Shown piece after piece: positions 35,873 to 44,547 of a DNA stretch of 64,000 nucleotides. Under the pieces are notes generated by a model that did no database searches, was not told where the DNA came from, and worked only from the letters and a program-made list of their open reading frames with translations. Made by a program: the position numbers and the translations under genes. Each line of letters opens with the position of its first letter. Position 1 is the stretch's first letter. Source of the stretch: Verrucomicrobiota bacterium (GTDB taxonomy: Bacteria; Verrucomicrobiota; Verrucomicrobiia; Limisphaerales; J093); assembly GCA_016716505.1 (NCBI GenBank), contig JADJWF010000001.1:372001-436000 (forward strand). The letters run 5' to 3'.

Positions 35873-36151
35873 GGTTTGATGACGGTTGCCATCCCATCCG
35901 GGTTACACGCCGCTCAACATTCGCCGCTGGCTGACGCGCTCTCACCGCGCCTTATTCAAACGGGTCTTCCGTGAATGGTGCGCTGCGCAAGAGCTGCGCG
36001 CCCGCAGCCTGAGCTCATCCCCCCGGCGGCGCTCCCGATCCAAACCGAGCGCTTCCCAGCCGCGGTGTAACCGTCTGGCTGCGATGCGCCAGAGCCTCGC
36101 GCTATCCGCTTGCGGCGCGCGGGTGCGCGGCCAACAGTCGTCCGCAAACAA

Positions 36152-37543
36152 ATGTCCGCATCCCTCTTCGATCTCATCGTCATCGGCGGCGGCCCTGGCG
36201 GGTACGTCGCCGCCATCCGGGCCGCGCAGCTCGGCCTGAACGTCGCCTGCGTGGAGAAGGAACCCGTCCTCGGCGGCACCTGCCTGCGCGTCGGCTGCAT
36301 CCCAAGCAAGGTGTTGCTCGAATCCAGCGAACGCTTTCACGCCGCGCAAACCAGCCTCGCGGCCCACGGCGTGAAGGTCGGCGCCGTGGCCCTCGACCTC
36401 CCGACGCTTCTCAAGCGCAAGGACACCGTTGTCAGCACGCTCACCAAGGGCATCGAGGCGTTGTTCAAGAAGAACAAGATCAGCCGTTACCAGGGACACG
36501 GCCGGCTGGCCGGAGCGGGGAAGGTCCTCGTGACGAGCGGCGGCGGGACGATGGAACTCTCCGCGTCCCACATCCTCCTGGCCACGGGCAGCAAGTCCGC
36601 GTCGCTGCCGGGCGTAGAACTGGATGGTGACCGCATCGGCACAAGCACCGAAGCGCTCGGCTATCCCGAGGTGCCCCGGCGGCTGGTCGTCATCGGTGCC
36701 GGCTACATTGGCCTCGAGCTGGGCTGTGTCTGGCAACGACTCGGCGCCAAGGTCACGGTCCTCGAGTTCCTCGACCGCATCCTGCCCGGCATGGACAGCG
36801 AAATCGCCGGCGAAGCCCAGCGCCTCTTCACACGGCAAGGTCTGGAGTTCCGGCTCGGCACGCGGGTCAAAGCCGCCCGCCGTCGTGGGGACGCATGTCT
36901 GGTCGAAGTGGAGAACGGTGATTCCATCGAATGCGACCGGGTGCTGCTCGCGGTCGGCCGGGTGCCGAATACCGATGACCTCGGCCTCGACGCCGTCGGC
37001 ATCACGCTCGACGAACGGGGACGGATTCCGGTGGACGAACAGTTTGCCACCCGCGCCCCGGGCGTGTTTGCCATCGGCGACGTCATTCGCGGTCCCATGC
37101 TGGCCCACAAGGCGGAGGAGGAAGGCGTGGCCGTGGTGGAGCAACTGGTGAAGGGGCATGGTCACGTGGACTACCAGCTCATCCCCGGTGTCGTGTACAC
37201 CCATCCCGAGATCGCCACGGTGGGTCAATCGGAGGACGCGCTCAAGCAGGCCGGCACGCCGTACCGCAAGGGGACCTTCCCGTTCCTGGCCAGCGGGCGC
37301 GCGCGGAGCGTGGGAAGCACGGATGGCAAGGTGAAGATGCTCGCCCATGCCGAGACCGACCGCGTGCTGGGCGTTCACATCATCGGCCCGAACGCCGGCG
37401 AATTGATCGGCGAAGCTTGTGCGGCGATGGCCTTCGGCGCCAGCAGCGAGGACCTCGCCCGGGTCTGCCATCCCCATCCCACGTTGTCGGAGGCGCTCAA
37501 GGAAGCCGCCCTGGCCGTGGACGGCCGGGCGATTCACGCGTAA
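36152..37543 (+). CDS. lpdA: Dihydrolipoyl dehydrogenase (E3)
   Basis: Flavoprotein that reoxidises dihydrolipoamide of 2-oxoacid dehydrogenase or glycine-cleavage complexes, passing electrons to NAD+. The 463-residue product shows the FAD-binding IGGGPGGYVAA (residues 11-21), the redox-active disulfide GGTCLRVGCIPSK (Cys44, Cys49), the NAD-binding VVIGAGYIGLELG and the C-terminal HPHPTLSEALKEAAL with the catalytic His-Glu pair. ATG 36152 gives MSASLFDLIVIGGG. It stands alone, with no E1/E2 genes nearby, so which complex it serves is not shown. It is divergent from the efflux cluster across 279 bases with no clear promoter. Confidence 0.96.
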   Translation: MSASLFDLIVIGGGPGGYVAAIRAAQLGLNVACVEKEPVLGGTCLRVGCIPSKVLLESSERFHAAQTSLAAHGVKVGAVALDLPTLLKRKDTVVSTLTKGIEALFKKNKISRYQGHGRLAGAGKVLVTSGGGTMELSASHILLATGSKSASLPGVELDGDRIGTSTEALGYPEVPRRLVVIGAGYIGLELGCVWQRLGAKVTVLEFLDRILPGMDSEIAGEAQRLFTRQGLEFRLGTRVKAARRRGDACLVEVENGDSIECDRVLLAVGRVPNTDDLGLDAVGITLDERGRIPVDEQFATRAPGVFAIGDVIRGPMLAHKAEEEGVAVVEQLVKGHGHVDYQLIPGVVYTHPEIATVGQSEDALKQAGTPYRKGTFPFLASGRARSVGSTDGKVKMLAHAETDRVLGVHIIGPNAGELIGEACAAMAFGASSEDLARVCHPHPTLSEALKEAALAVDGRAIHA

Positions 37544-37577
37544 GCGAACGCAACCGGCGGCGGCCAGCCGGGGGCGC

Positions 37578-37739
37578 CTAACGCCGAATCGGGTCGAGGA
37601 TGGCCGGGTTTTTGATCTCCTGTTGCCGCGCCAACAACAGGACCTTGCTACGCACCTCGGCCGATTTGGGATCGGGATCGGCAAATGGCAGGAACAGGCG
37701 GCCCCGGTGCTGGCTGTGAACCGGCACGATGAACAGCAT
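37578..37739 (-). pseudogene. Short hypothetical C-terminal remnant
   Basis: Fifty-three codons reading MLFIVPVHSQHRGRLFLPFA and then DPDPKSAEVRSKVLLLARQQ, ending NPAILDPIRR. The composition is protein-like, but no family is recognised. The in-frame sequence upstream (37740-37865) changes character and looks like repeat-derived GC-rich DNA, so this may be the 3' end of a gene whose 5' part is lost. It could also be a genuine small protein with a poor start. Together with 37740-38016 it fills the 473-base gap between lpdA and the next gene. Confidence 0.35.
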
Positions 37740-38016
37740 CCCGCCCGGCAGTTCGAGGGATCGCTCCGCCACGCCACCCTGAGCGGCTTGTCCGCTCTTG
37801 TGCGCCGATTTGGGGCTTACCCAAAGACTGGACGGTTTGGACGCGACAGCGTAAATCTGCGGCACTTGGACAGGCTGCGAAGAACAGCCTTGGCAGGCTG
37901 GAAAGTGTGCTGAACCCCGAGGAGCGGGTGGGTGACTTGTTAAGGCCGTTCACTTTTTGAAGAGCGTGTCCGGCCGGGATGGGTCTGGCCATCCCCTCAC
38001 TCGAAACCTTTAGTTT

Positions 38017-38691
38017 ATGCAGACGGATAGCATCCGGAAGAAGCTCGTAGCGACCGCGAAAAGCCTGGCCCGCGAACACAAAACGACGCTCGACAAACTC
38101 AAAGCCGAGCATGACCAACTGGCCCGCCCCGACTTTCTCTGGCATTACCTGCTCCAGAGCTTTGCCACGATGGGGCGGGCGGCCGGCTGGCACGGTTTGA
38201 TCGGGAACAAGGTTAATTATGACAAGGTGCGCTACGAAACACTCGCTCGCCTTTCTCCAGAGGCGCGCGCCGCACAGGTCGAGCAAACGTGCCGCTCGGC
38301 GAAAATCCGCATGCCGGCCAAAAAGGCGGGTTACATCCTGGGGTGCTTCCAACGGGTTCGTGACCTCGGCGGCCTGGAGGGTGCTAAGCGGGCCTTGTTC
38401 GCCCAGAAGGGCCGCGACGCCAAGATTCGGTTCCTGAAAACATTCCCGGGAATTGGGGACAAGTATGCCCGCAACATCATGATGGACGTGTACCACGAGG
38501 ACTTCCGGGACTCGATTGCGATTGACGCGCGCATCAAGGGGCTCTCCCAGCATTGGGGATTGTCGTTTCGCTCGTATGCCGAGCACGAGGCCTTTTACCT
38601 GTCGGTCGCCGAGGAGGCGGGGCTTAACGGTTGGGAGTTGGACCGGCTCATGTTCCGCTTCAAAGACCAATTCCAAGAGCGAGTCCGATAA
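38017..38691 (+). CDS. HhH-GPD-like putative base-excision DNA glycosylase
   Basis: Soluble protein of 224 residues. The stretch FLKTFPGIGDKYARNIMMDV (about residues 139-158) is a helix-hairpin-helix motif, and the downstream Asp in SIAIDARIKGLSQHWG occupies the position of the catalytic Asp of the HhH-GPD glycosylase superfamily. The N-terminal half is helical and charged and does not match MutY, Nth or AlkA well. No iron-sulfur Cys cluster is present. It may remove damaged or mismatched bases, but substrate and activity are unknown. It stands alone after a 473-base gap; ATG 38017 is preceded only by a weak ribosome-binding site. Confidence 0.65.
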   Translation: MQTDSIRKKLVATAKSLAREHKTTLDKLKAEHDQLARPDFLWHYLLQSFATMGRAAGWHGLIGNKVNYDKVRYETLARLSPEARAAQVEQTCRSAKIRMPAKKAGYILGCFQRVRDLGGLEGAKRALFAQKGRDAKIRFLKTFPGIGDKYARNIMMDVYHEDFRDSIAIDARIKGLSQHWGLSFRSYAEHEAFYLSVAEEAGLNGWELDRLMFRFKDQFQERVR

Positions 38692-38694
38692 GAA

Positions 38695-38740
38695 GGGCCG
38701 GTATCAGCTTGTGGGGGGAAGCTTGGATTCTTGCCGGCCC
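38695..38740. terminator. Inverted repeat between convergent genes
   Basis: GGGCCGG (38695-38701) pairs with CCGGCCC (38734-38740), and an inner AGCTT/AAGCT pair can extend the fold. It starts four bases after the stop of the HhH gene and about 100 bases before the end of maf, a position suited to a terminator. No T-run follows. Confidence 0.35.
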
Positions 38741-38840
38741 GACGGGTCGAGAGGGGAAGACCTCTGACTTGGTATCGGCGTCGGGGGGGCCGCTGAGGCC
38801 CTTCGCGTGGGGCCGACGGGGCCCAGCGAACCGCTGCTTC

Positions 38841-39476
38841 TCACTCCCAAGGCCAGGCGAGCAGCTCGGCCCGCAGGCGCTCCAGCGGCAGACCGACAAC
38901 ATTCGAGTGGGAACCTTGAATTCCCGCGACCAGTTCTTCCCCTCGCTCCTGGATGGCGTACGCGCCCGCCTTGTCGAGGGTCTGGACGGCCGCGACGTAC
39001 GCCGCGATCGCCTCCGGAGACAGGGAGCGGAAAGTCACCTCGGTGACATCGGCAAACAGTCGCTCGCGATGACCGCGCAAGTGCAGCAGACACACGCCGG
39101 TCAGAACCTGGTGGGTCTCGCCGGACAAGAGCGCCAGCATCCGCCGGGCGTCGGCGTCATCCACCGGTTTCCCCAGCGACCGTGTGCCGAGATAGACCAC
39201 CGTGTCCGCGCCGATGACCAGATGGTCGGGATGGTGTTTGGCCACGACGCGGGCCTTGCGGTGCGCGTTCAAGAGGCACAACTCCCGCCCCGTCAATTCA
39301 TCGTGTTCCGCCTCCTCGGCGTGGCCCGGCACGACCTCGAACCGGACGCCCAGCCGCGCCAGCAGCTCGCGTCGGCGGGGCGACGCGGAGGCAAGGATGA
39401 TCGGCGGGAGGTCCGGCAACGGCGGTTCGTCCGCTGGCCCCTTGGGGTCGGTTCCGGCTGCGGGCGGAAGATTCAT
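38841..39476 (-). CDS. maf: Maf-family nucleoside triphosphate pyrophosphatase
   Basis: House-cleaning pyrophosphatase of 211 residues that hydrolyses non-canonical or pyrimidine NTPs. The family motifs are ILASASPRRRELLARLG (phosphate-binding loop), HLVIGADTVVYLG (catalytic Asp region), GKPVDDADARRMLALLSGET and HQVLTGV. The N-terminal 25 residues (MNLPPAAGTDPKGPADEPPL) are an extra Pro-rich leader. Whether it is the dTTP/UTP or the m7GTP subfamily cannot be decided here. ATG 39476 was chosen because the in-frame sequence upstream is not protein-like. Confidence 0.92.
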   Translation of the reverse strand: MNLPPAAGTDPKGPADEPPLPDLPPIILASASPRRRELLARLGVRFEVVPGHAEEAEHDELTGRELCLLNAHRKARVVAKHHPDHLVIGADTVVYLGTRSLGKPVDDADARRMLALLSGETHQVLTGVCLLHLRGHRERLFADVTEVTFRSLSPEAIAAYVAAVQTLDKAGAYAIQERGEELVAGIQGSHSNVVGLPLERLRAELLAWPWE

Positions 39477-39697
39477 GGTCTCGGGAGCACCGTAGTCGTC
39501 GTTCGCGTATCGGACAAGGCTCGGCGTGATGGAAGGCCGGGACTTCACCTGCCAAGGCTGGACAACGGCTGCGGTCCCAGGAGGCGCAGCGAGTCGCGAC
39601 CGGGAATCCGGTAACGCTCCAAGCCGGGCCACGCGATGGGGCAGCCTTCCCAGACGGCAGTGCGCTTCACGCGTTGTGGCTCGCCACGACGCGGTGT

Positions 39698-40456
39698 TCA
39701 CGCCGGCGCGAGTTCGATGCCCACGGGGCAATGGTCGGACCCCATCACCTCGGGTCGGATGAACGCGGCCTTGAGGCGCGGCCGAAGTGCGGCGGACATC
39801 AGGAAGTAGTCAATGCGCCAGCCCACGTTCCGCGCCCGCACCCCGGGCATCTGACTCCACCAGGTGTAGTGTCCGCCGCCCGACTCGAATTCGCGGAAGG
39901 TGTCCACGAAGCCCGCCTTGATCAGCGCCGTGAAGCCTGCGCGTTCCTCCGGGGTGAAACCGTGGTTGCCCATGTTGGCCTTCGGGTTCGCCAGATCCAG
40001 TTCCGTGTGCGCCACGTTCAGGTCGCCGCAGAAGATGACCGGCTTGCGTCGCTCCAGCCGGCGGAGATAACGGCGGAAGTCCGCGTCCCATTGCTGGCGG
40101 TAGGCGAGGCGCGTGAGTTCCCGCTGCGAGTTGGGGACATAGACGTTCACGAGGATAAAATCCGGGAACTCCGCTGTCAGGACGCGCCCCTCGCGGTCGG
40201 GCGCGCTGGGGCCCATGCCGCGGGTCACGGCCAACGGCCGGGGTTTGGTGAAAATAGCCGTGCCGGAATAGCCGGGCTTCTCGGCCACATGCCAGAACGT
40301 CGCGTAGCTGACGGGCCAGAGCTGCTCGATGTCATCCGGCGAGCAGCGAGTTTCTTGCAGGCAGAGCACGTCCGGGCGCTCCTGTTCGAGATAATCGAGG
40401 AACCCCTTGCGCAGAATCGCGCGCAGGCCGTTGACGTTCCAGGAGACGAGTTTCAC
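39698..40456 (-). CDS. xth: Exodeoxyribonuclease III (AP endonuclease)
   Basis: Mg-dependent 3'-5' exonuclease and AP endonuclease of base-excision repair, 252 residues, normal length for the ExoA/ExoIII family. Conserved motifs are MKLVSWNVNGLRA, LCLQETRCSP (catalytic Glu), FCGDLNVAH (Asp and Asn), and the closing GSDHCPVGIEL with the catalytic His. The ATG overlaps the stop of the DUF362 gene upstream by four bases, so both are probably on one transcript. All catalytic residues appear intact. Confidence 0.96.
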   Translation of the reverse strand: MKLVSWNVNGLRAILRKGFLDYLEQERPDVLCLQETRCSPDDIEQLWPVSYATFWHVAEKPGYSGTAIFTKPRPLAVTRGMGPSAPDREGRVLTAEFPDFILVNVYVPNSQRELTRLAYRQQWDADFRRYLRRLERRKPVIFCGDLNVAHTELDLANPKANMGNHGFTPEERAGFTALIKAGFVDTFREFESGGGHYTWWSQMPGVRARNVGWRIDYFLMSAALRPRLKAAFIRPEVMGSDHCPVGIELAPA

Positions 40457-41622
40457 CGCGGCCAGACCACGTCAATCCGGTTGGTGTCGCTGACGCCGAT
40501 CTCGACCTCGGTCGCGTTGCGGTAGAGCGTGAGGTCACTGGTCACCCTCGGCGCCTGGTCAATGCGCCGCTGGCGTTCCAACTCGAGAATTGCCAGCACG
40601 TCCAGGGCGACCGGATCGCGGCTGAACCAGAGCTGGTTCAGGATGCCCGAGTAGTGGAGGAGCATCCGCTGCTCGCCCGAATACTGGGCCAGCAGGGCGT
40701 CCGTGATGTTCAACACCACCCGGTCGCCAAGGATCGGCAGGGCGTAAATCTCGGGCACGGCGACGACGAGGTTTTCCGGGTTGTTCGCGAACCGGAGCGC
40801 GTTGTCCACGCTGCCGAGGGACAGACCCAGCAAGTGTCCGGAGGCGCCGACCAAGTTGTGGTTGAGGAGCGGCGCCACGCTGATGATGCGCGTCATCCCC
40901 TCGCTGACCAACCGCGAGACGTAGGAACGACGCCCCAAGGTGGGGCCTTCCCGGCCGAACTCCTGATCGCCCCAGAGCGGCGTGCCCACGACCGGACTCT
41001 CGTAGAAGTGATTCGTGTCCCAGCCACCCTCGCTGGCCGCAGCCACCCGGACCCCGTAGCGTTCACCCAGATCGGTGAAGCCCGCCAGCCGGAGGTGAAC
41101 CAGGTGCTTGTCCCAGATCACGAGACGATTCTTGGAATGGCCGGCACCGAGAAGGCTCCGCACCAGCGCCTCGACCACGGCCGGCCGGGTCCCGCTGATG
41201 GGGCCGGGCGAGGCATGTACCTTGATGCCGATCACGTCGTCGGGCCTGACCAGCATGGCCCACGCGTTCGACACGGTGGTTTGCCCGGTCAGGTTCGTCA
41301 GACCGCGCGCCAGCATCCGGTCAATTACCTCCAACTGCGGGCGAAAGGCCACGGTGGCGGCGGCATCCTCGACGATAACGACCGTCGCGCGGGCCGGTGG
41401 GCGACTGGGCGTGACGATGGCGGGTGTCGTTGGAACGTCCTGGGCAGGAATGTCCTCGGCCCGCCCGCCGGACAACAGGAGAGCAGCGAGCAGCCGGCTG
41501 ACCGCGATGCGACGCTGGGGCCACCGCGCGCTGGCTCCCGGGCGCGGAAAAGCAGGCGCCTCACAGGATCCGGCGCGCGGACTCCGGGGTGCTCGTGCTG
41601 ATTCGCGTTGGAACGGCTGCAT
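40453..41622 (-). CDS. DUF362 domain protein
   Basis: Up to 389 residues, probably exported. The N-terminal part is Arg/Ala-rich with a short hydrophobic stretch (AVSRLLAALLLSGGRAEDIP) that could be a signal segment. The start is uncertain. The domain at about 70-300 has the DUF362 features DDVIGIKVHASPGPISGTRP and RLVIWDKHLVHLRLAGFTDL, followed by EGMTRIISVAPLLNHNLVGA. No ferredoxin-type Cys motif is present, unlike some family members. Function unknown. The overlap with xth suggests shared transcription, not a shared role. Confidence 0.75.
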   Translation of the reverse strand: MQPFQRESARAPRSPRAGSCEAPAFPRPGASARWPQRRIAVSRLLAALLLSGGRAEDIPAQDVPTTPAIVTPSRPPARATVVIVEDAAATVAFRPQLEVIDRMLARGLTNLTGQTTVSNAWAMLVRPDDVIGIKVHASPGPISGTRPAVVEALVRSLLGAGHSKNRLVIWDKHLVHLRLAGFTDLGERYGVRVAAASEGGWDTNHFYESPVVGTPLWGDQEFGREGPTLGRRSYVSRLVSEGMTRIISVAPLLNHNLVGASGHLLGLSLGSVDNALRFANNPENLVVAVPEIYALPILGDRVVLNITDALLAQYSGEQRMLLHYSGILNQLWFSRDPVALDVLAILELERQRRIDQAPRVTSDLTLYRNATEVEIGVSDTNRIDVVWPR

Positions 41623-41730
41623 CGGGCGGGAGAATTGACCTTCGCGGCTTCGAACTTTGGACGGCCGCGCGCAGTGACGGCGGCCCGCGTTCCTTGACGC
41701 CTTGCAGGGTGAATGCTACCACCCGCCGAC

Positions 41731-43911
41731 ATGCTGACCACCGAAAAGTGGGGCGCGACTTCCTCTTCCCCTGGCGCTCGCTTCCCGGCCCGCTGCCCAA
41801 TTCCTCCTTCGGGCACCGGCCGCCGCTCACGTTTGCTTGCCGGCTGGCTGCTCGTGTTGCCGCTGCTGTTCGCCGCCTGCGAACCGCCCGGCCCCGCCGC
41901 GTTGCGAAAGGGCCAGCAGTTGATCGCCTCGGGGCGTCCAGCGGATGCGGTCGAGCCGCTCAAGCGCGCGATCCGGCTGCTCGGCACCAACGAGGTGGCG
42001 GTCGCGCAGGCGTGGAACCACCTCGGGCTGGCTTATCACCACTCCGGGCAGGCGGAGGAGGCCTTGGCAGCGTACGCAGCGGCCCTGAGCAAGGACTTCA
42101 ACCTGTTTGCGGCGCGGTACAATCGCGGCGCGCTGTTCCTCGAGTTGAACAACCTGCCCGCCGCGATCAACGAACTGACCACGTACACCGCGCACGAGCC
42201 GCGAAACCCGGACGCCTGGCTGAAGCTGGGCATCGCCCAGTTGCGTGCCCGCCAGTACGAAGCAGCGGACCGCAGCCTGCAGCAGGTGCTCGCGCTCCCG
42301 GCGCCGCCGGCGGTCCACGCGGAGGCGCTGAACAATCTCGGGGTCAGCAACGCGCAACGGCGGCGGACCCGCGAGGCGTTCCAGTTTTTCAACGCCGCGC
42401 TCAAGGCGCAGACCAACTACGCGCCCGCCATTCTCAACCAGGCCATTGTTGCCCAGCAGCAGCTCGGCGACCGGCGGCTGGCCTTGGGGCGGTATCGCGC
42501 CTATCTCGAAATCGCGCCCGAAGGCCCGGCGCGGACTGAGGTCCAGGCGCTTGCGGAGGCTCTCGACGCTGCGCTCAACCCTCCAGCCGTCGCTGCCGCG
42601 CTTCCGGAGCAGCCGACCAATCCTCCCGCGGCGGCCGTTGCCCTCTCGAACCTCACCGAAATCCTCACGCGCACCTCCTCGGTGGCGGTGATGGTGCCGC
42701 CGCCGGCCACGAATCGGATCGTCGGCCAGACCAGTTCGCCGCCTGCGATCGCGACTGCGCCCTTGGCGGAGCCGCAGACCAGCGCGCCCGCGCCGATCAT
42801 TGTGGTGATCACCCAGGTCGTGACCGCTCCGCCGCGGCCGGTGATCACCCAGGTGCCGCCCGACGTCGTCGAATCACTCGGGCCGCCACCGCGGGCGACT
42901 GCGGTCACGACCCCAACCCGCCCGCCGGCCGAGCCGCCGCCGCCCGCCCGCCGCCCGCCGGCGGTGGCTCCGCCGGAGACCACGCCGACCGAGATCGTTG
43001 AAGTGGAGCCTGAGCCCGAGATCAAGCCGGCCCGGGATGTCCCGCCCGCCACCGTGGCCTCAACACCCGCGCCCCGTCGCGACGCGGCAACGAACGTCAC
43101 CGCGGCGCCGCTCGTGCGGCCCATCGGGTCAGACCGCGCAAACGAAGAGAGGGAGAAGAAGTCTCTGGTCAGCCGCTTGAATCCGCTCGGTTGGTTCGGC
43201 GGGAACGATGAGGACGCCGACCGAAAGGCGAGGGAGAAGGCGGAGAGGGAGGCGGCCAAGGAAGCGAAGAAGCGGGAGAAACAGCGCGCAGCCTCCACGC
43301 CGATCCCGAGCCGGCCCACTGGCGCGACGACCGCGCCGCCCGCCCCCATCCAGCCCGCCGAAGCTGCGGCCCCGGCGCCGCCGGCCCCGGCACCCGTTTT
43401 TCCCCGTTACCGGTATCGGAACCCGGTGGTCAATCAGCCGGGCGACCTCGGCGCCGCCCGGGCACCCTTCGAGGAGGGACTACGGGCGCAGCAGGCGAAG
43501 CGGTTCAACGAGGCCATCACCGCCTACCGGCGGGCGGTGACCCTCGCGCCGGGCCACTTCGATGCGTGGTTCAACTTGGGCGTCGTCGCCGCGCTGAACG
43601 GAGATACCCAGACGGCGCTGGAGGCGGGCGAACGGGCGTTGGCGATCAAGCCCGCGGACCCCAACGCGCGTTTCAACCTCGCCCTGGCCCTGAACGCGGC
43701 GGGTTATCCGCTGGACGCGATTGATGAACTGGGGACCGTCCTGGCAACCAAGGCCGATTTTGCCGACGCCCATCTCACGCTGGGGGGCATTTATGCGGAT
43801 CAACTGAAGGACATTCCGCGGGCAAAAGCCCATTACCAAAAGGTCCTGGAACTGGCGCCGCGGCACCCCAACGCCGCGGAGATTCGCCGCTGGCTGGCGG
43901 CCAATCGGTAG
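41731..43911 (+). CDS. TPR-repeat lipoprotein with long Pro-rich linker
   Basis: Predicted lipoprotein of 726 residues from ATG 41731. A twin-Arg-rich leader precedes the hydrophobic segment LLAGWLLVLPLLFAAC, whose Cys could be lipidated. Two TPR blocks, residues 55-270 (QAWNHLGLAYHHSGQAEEAL, RYNRGALFLELNNLPAAINE) and residues 580-726 (FDAWFNLGVVAALNGDTQTA, ANARFNLALALNAAGYPLDA-like), flank a 300-residue low-complexity linker rich in Pro, Ala and Thr with a charged KAREKAEREAAKEAKKREKQ helix. It probably scaffolds an envelope complex. It is divergent from the DUF362 gene. Confidence 0.88.
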   Translation: MLTTEKWGATSSSPGARFPARCPIPPSGTGRRSRLLAGWLLVLPLLFAACEPPGPAALRKGQQLIASGRPADAVEPLKRAIRLLGTNEVAVAQAWNHLGLAYHHSGQAEEALAAYAAALSKDFNLFAARYNRGALFLELNNLPAAINELTTYTAHEPRNPDAWLKLGIAQLRARQYEAADRSLQQVLALPAPPAVHAEALNNLGVSNAQRRRTREAFQFFNAALKAQTNYAPAILNQAIVAQQQLGDRRLALGRYRAYLEIAPEGPARTEVQALAEALDAALNPPAVAAALPEQPTNPPAAAVALSNLTEILTRTSSVAVMVPPPATNRIVGQTSSPPAIATAPLAEPQTSAPAPIIVVITQVVTAPPRPVITQVPPDVVESLGPPPRATAVTTPTRPPAEPPPPARRPPAVAPPETTPTEIVEVEPEPEIKPARDVPPATVASTPAPRRDAATNVTAAPLVRPIGSDRANEEREKKSLVSRLNPLGWFGGNDEDADRKAREKAEREAAKEAKKREKQRAASTPIPSRPTGATTAPPAPIQPAEAAAPAPPAPAPVFPRYRYRNPVVNQPGDLGAARAPFEEGLRAQQAKRFNEAITAYRRAVTLAPGHFDAWFNLGVVAALNGDTQTALEAGERALAIKPADPNARFNLALALNAAGYPLDAIDELGTVLATKADFADAHLTLGGIYADQLKDIPRAKAHYQKVLELAPRHPNAAEIRRWLAANR

Positions 43912-44110
43912 GGCGCCGCCCCGGTCTCCGGCCGCGATGCCGCGTCCCGCGGTGGCGGGCGCTGGCCGGGTCACAACGCGGTCATCCAGCGGTACCACCC
44001 CGGCCGTACCCTGACCGCCACCGCGCCGCGGGGATTGGCTGTCATTCGGCTGCCGTCGTACTCGTACCTGCGGGCGGCAGGAGATGGCAGCGTTGATCCG
44101 TCAACTCCCT
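43912..44110. other. Gene-free stretch after the TPR gene
   Basis: I see no supportable gene. On the minus strand a short frame ends in ARRYEYDGSRMTANPRGAVA and might be another decayed fragment, but it has no start or neighbour that would support it. Confidence 0.3.
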
Positions 44111-44440
44111 TCACTTCACCAGCCGGAAGAGCCAGGGGCCGTCGGCGACCGGGAAACTGTGGGTGTTCCCGGTCACGTCGGGCACCGTCTCCCAAGCTCC
44201 CTGTCCCGGTGGCCGCCGACGCTCCAAGCGCCACCCCTACTGGCCAGCCACGGTTTGCGGGACCAGTACAAACGGCCGACTGGTGCCGGTCAACACGCCC
44301 GTACCCACTATCGTATCCGCTTGGCTGAGATCTTCGGCGTTTACCAGCATCCATTCGGATGGCATCCAAGTGAGATAAGCGTCGTTCAGGTTCAACAGGT
44401 CGAACGGGAGCGACCGGGCTCCGTTGGCCCTCTCTCCTTT
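44111..44440 (-). pseudogene. Decayed gene fragment with in-frame TAG
   Basis: The minus-strand frame reads LPFDLLNLNDAYLTWMPSEW and continues to SRPFVLVPQTVAGQ, where TAG at 44237-44239 interrupts it. In the same frame the sequence resumes WRLERRRPPGQGAWETVPDV and ends DGPWLFRLVK with a stop at 44111-44113. The two halves look like one protein end. No start is visible; the frame before about 44440 loses protein character. The family is unknown. It lies just after the alpha-L-fucosidase gene on the same strand. Confidence 0.5.
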
Positions 44441-44547
44441 CGTGACCGAAGCTTGCGCGTCCACGCCCCCCGACGGCGGAGGCTGACGCGCGCCGGCTGT
44501 TTTCAGCCGCGCACGGCGGGACGCGGATACCGCATCCCGGCGCCAGC

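Noticed and set aside
35942..37777. 611-residue open frame on the minus strand
   Set aside because: Antisense to lpdA, which has all family motifs; composition is shadow-like.
41323..41990. Divergent small genes between the DUF362 and TPR genes
   Set aside because: The short frames overlap the two real genes and show no protein character of their own.
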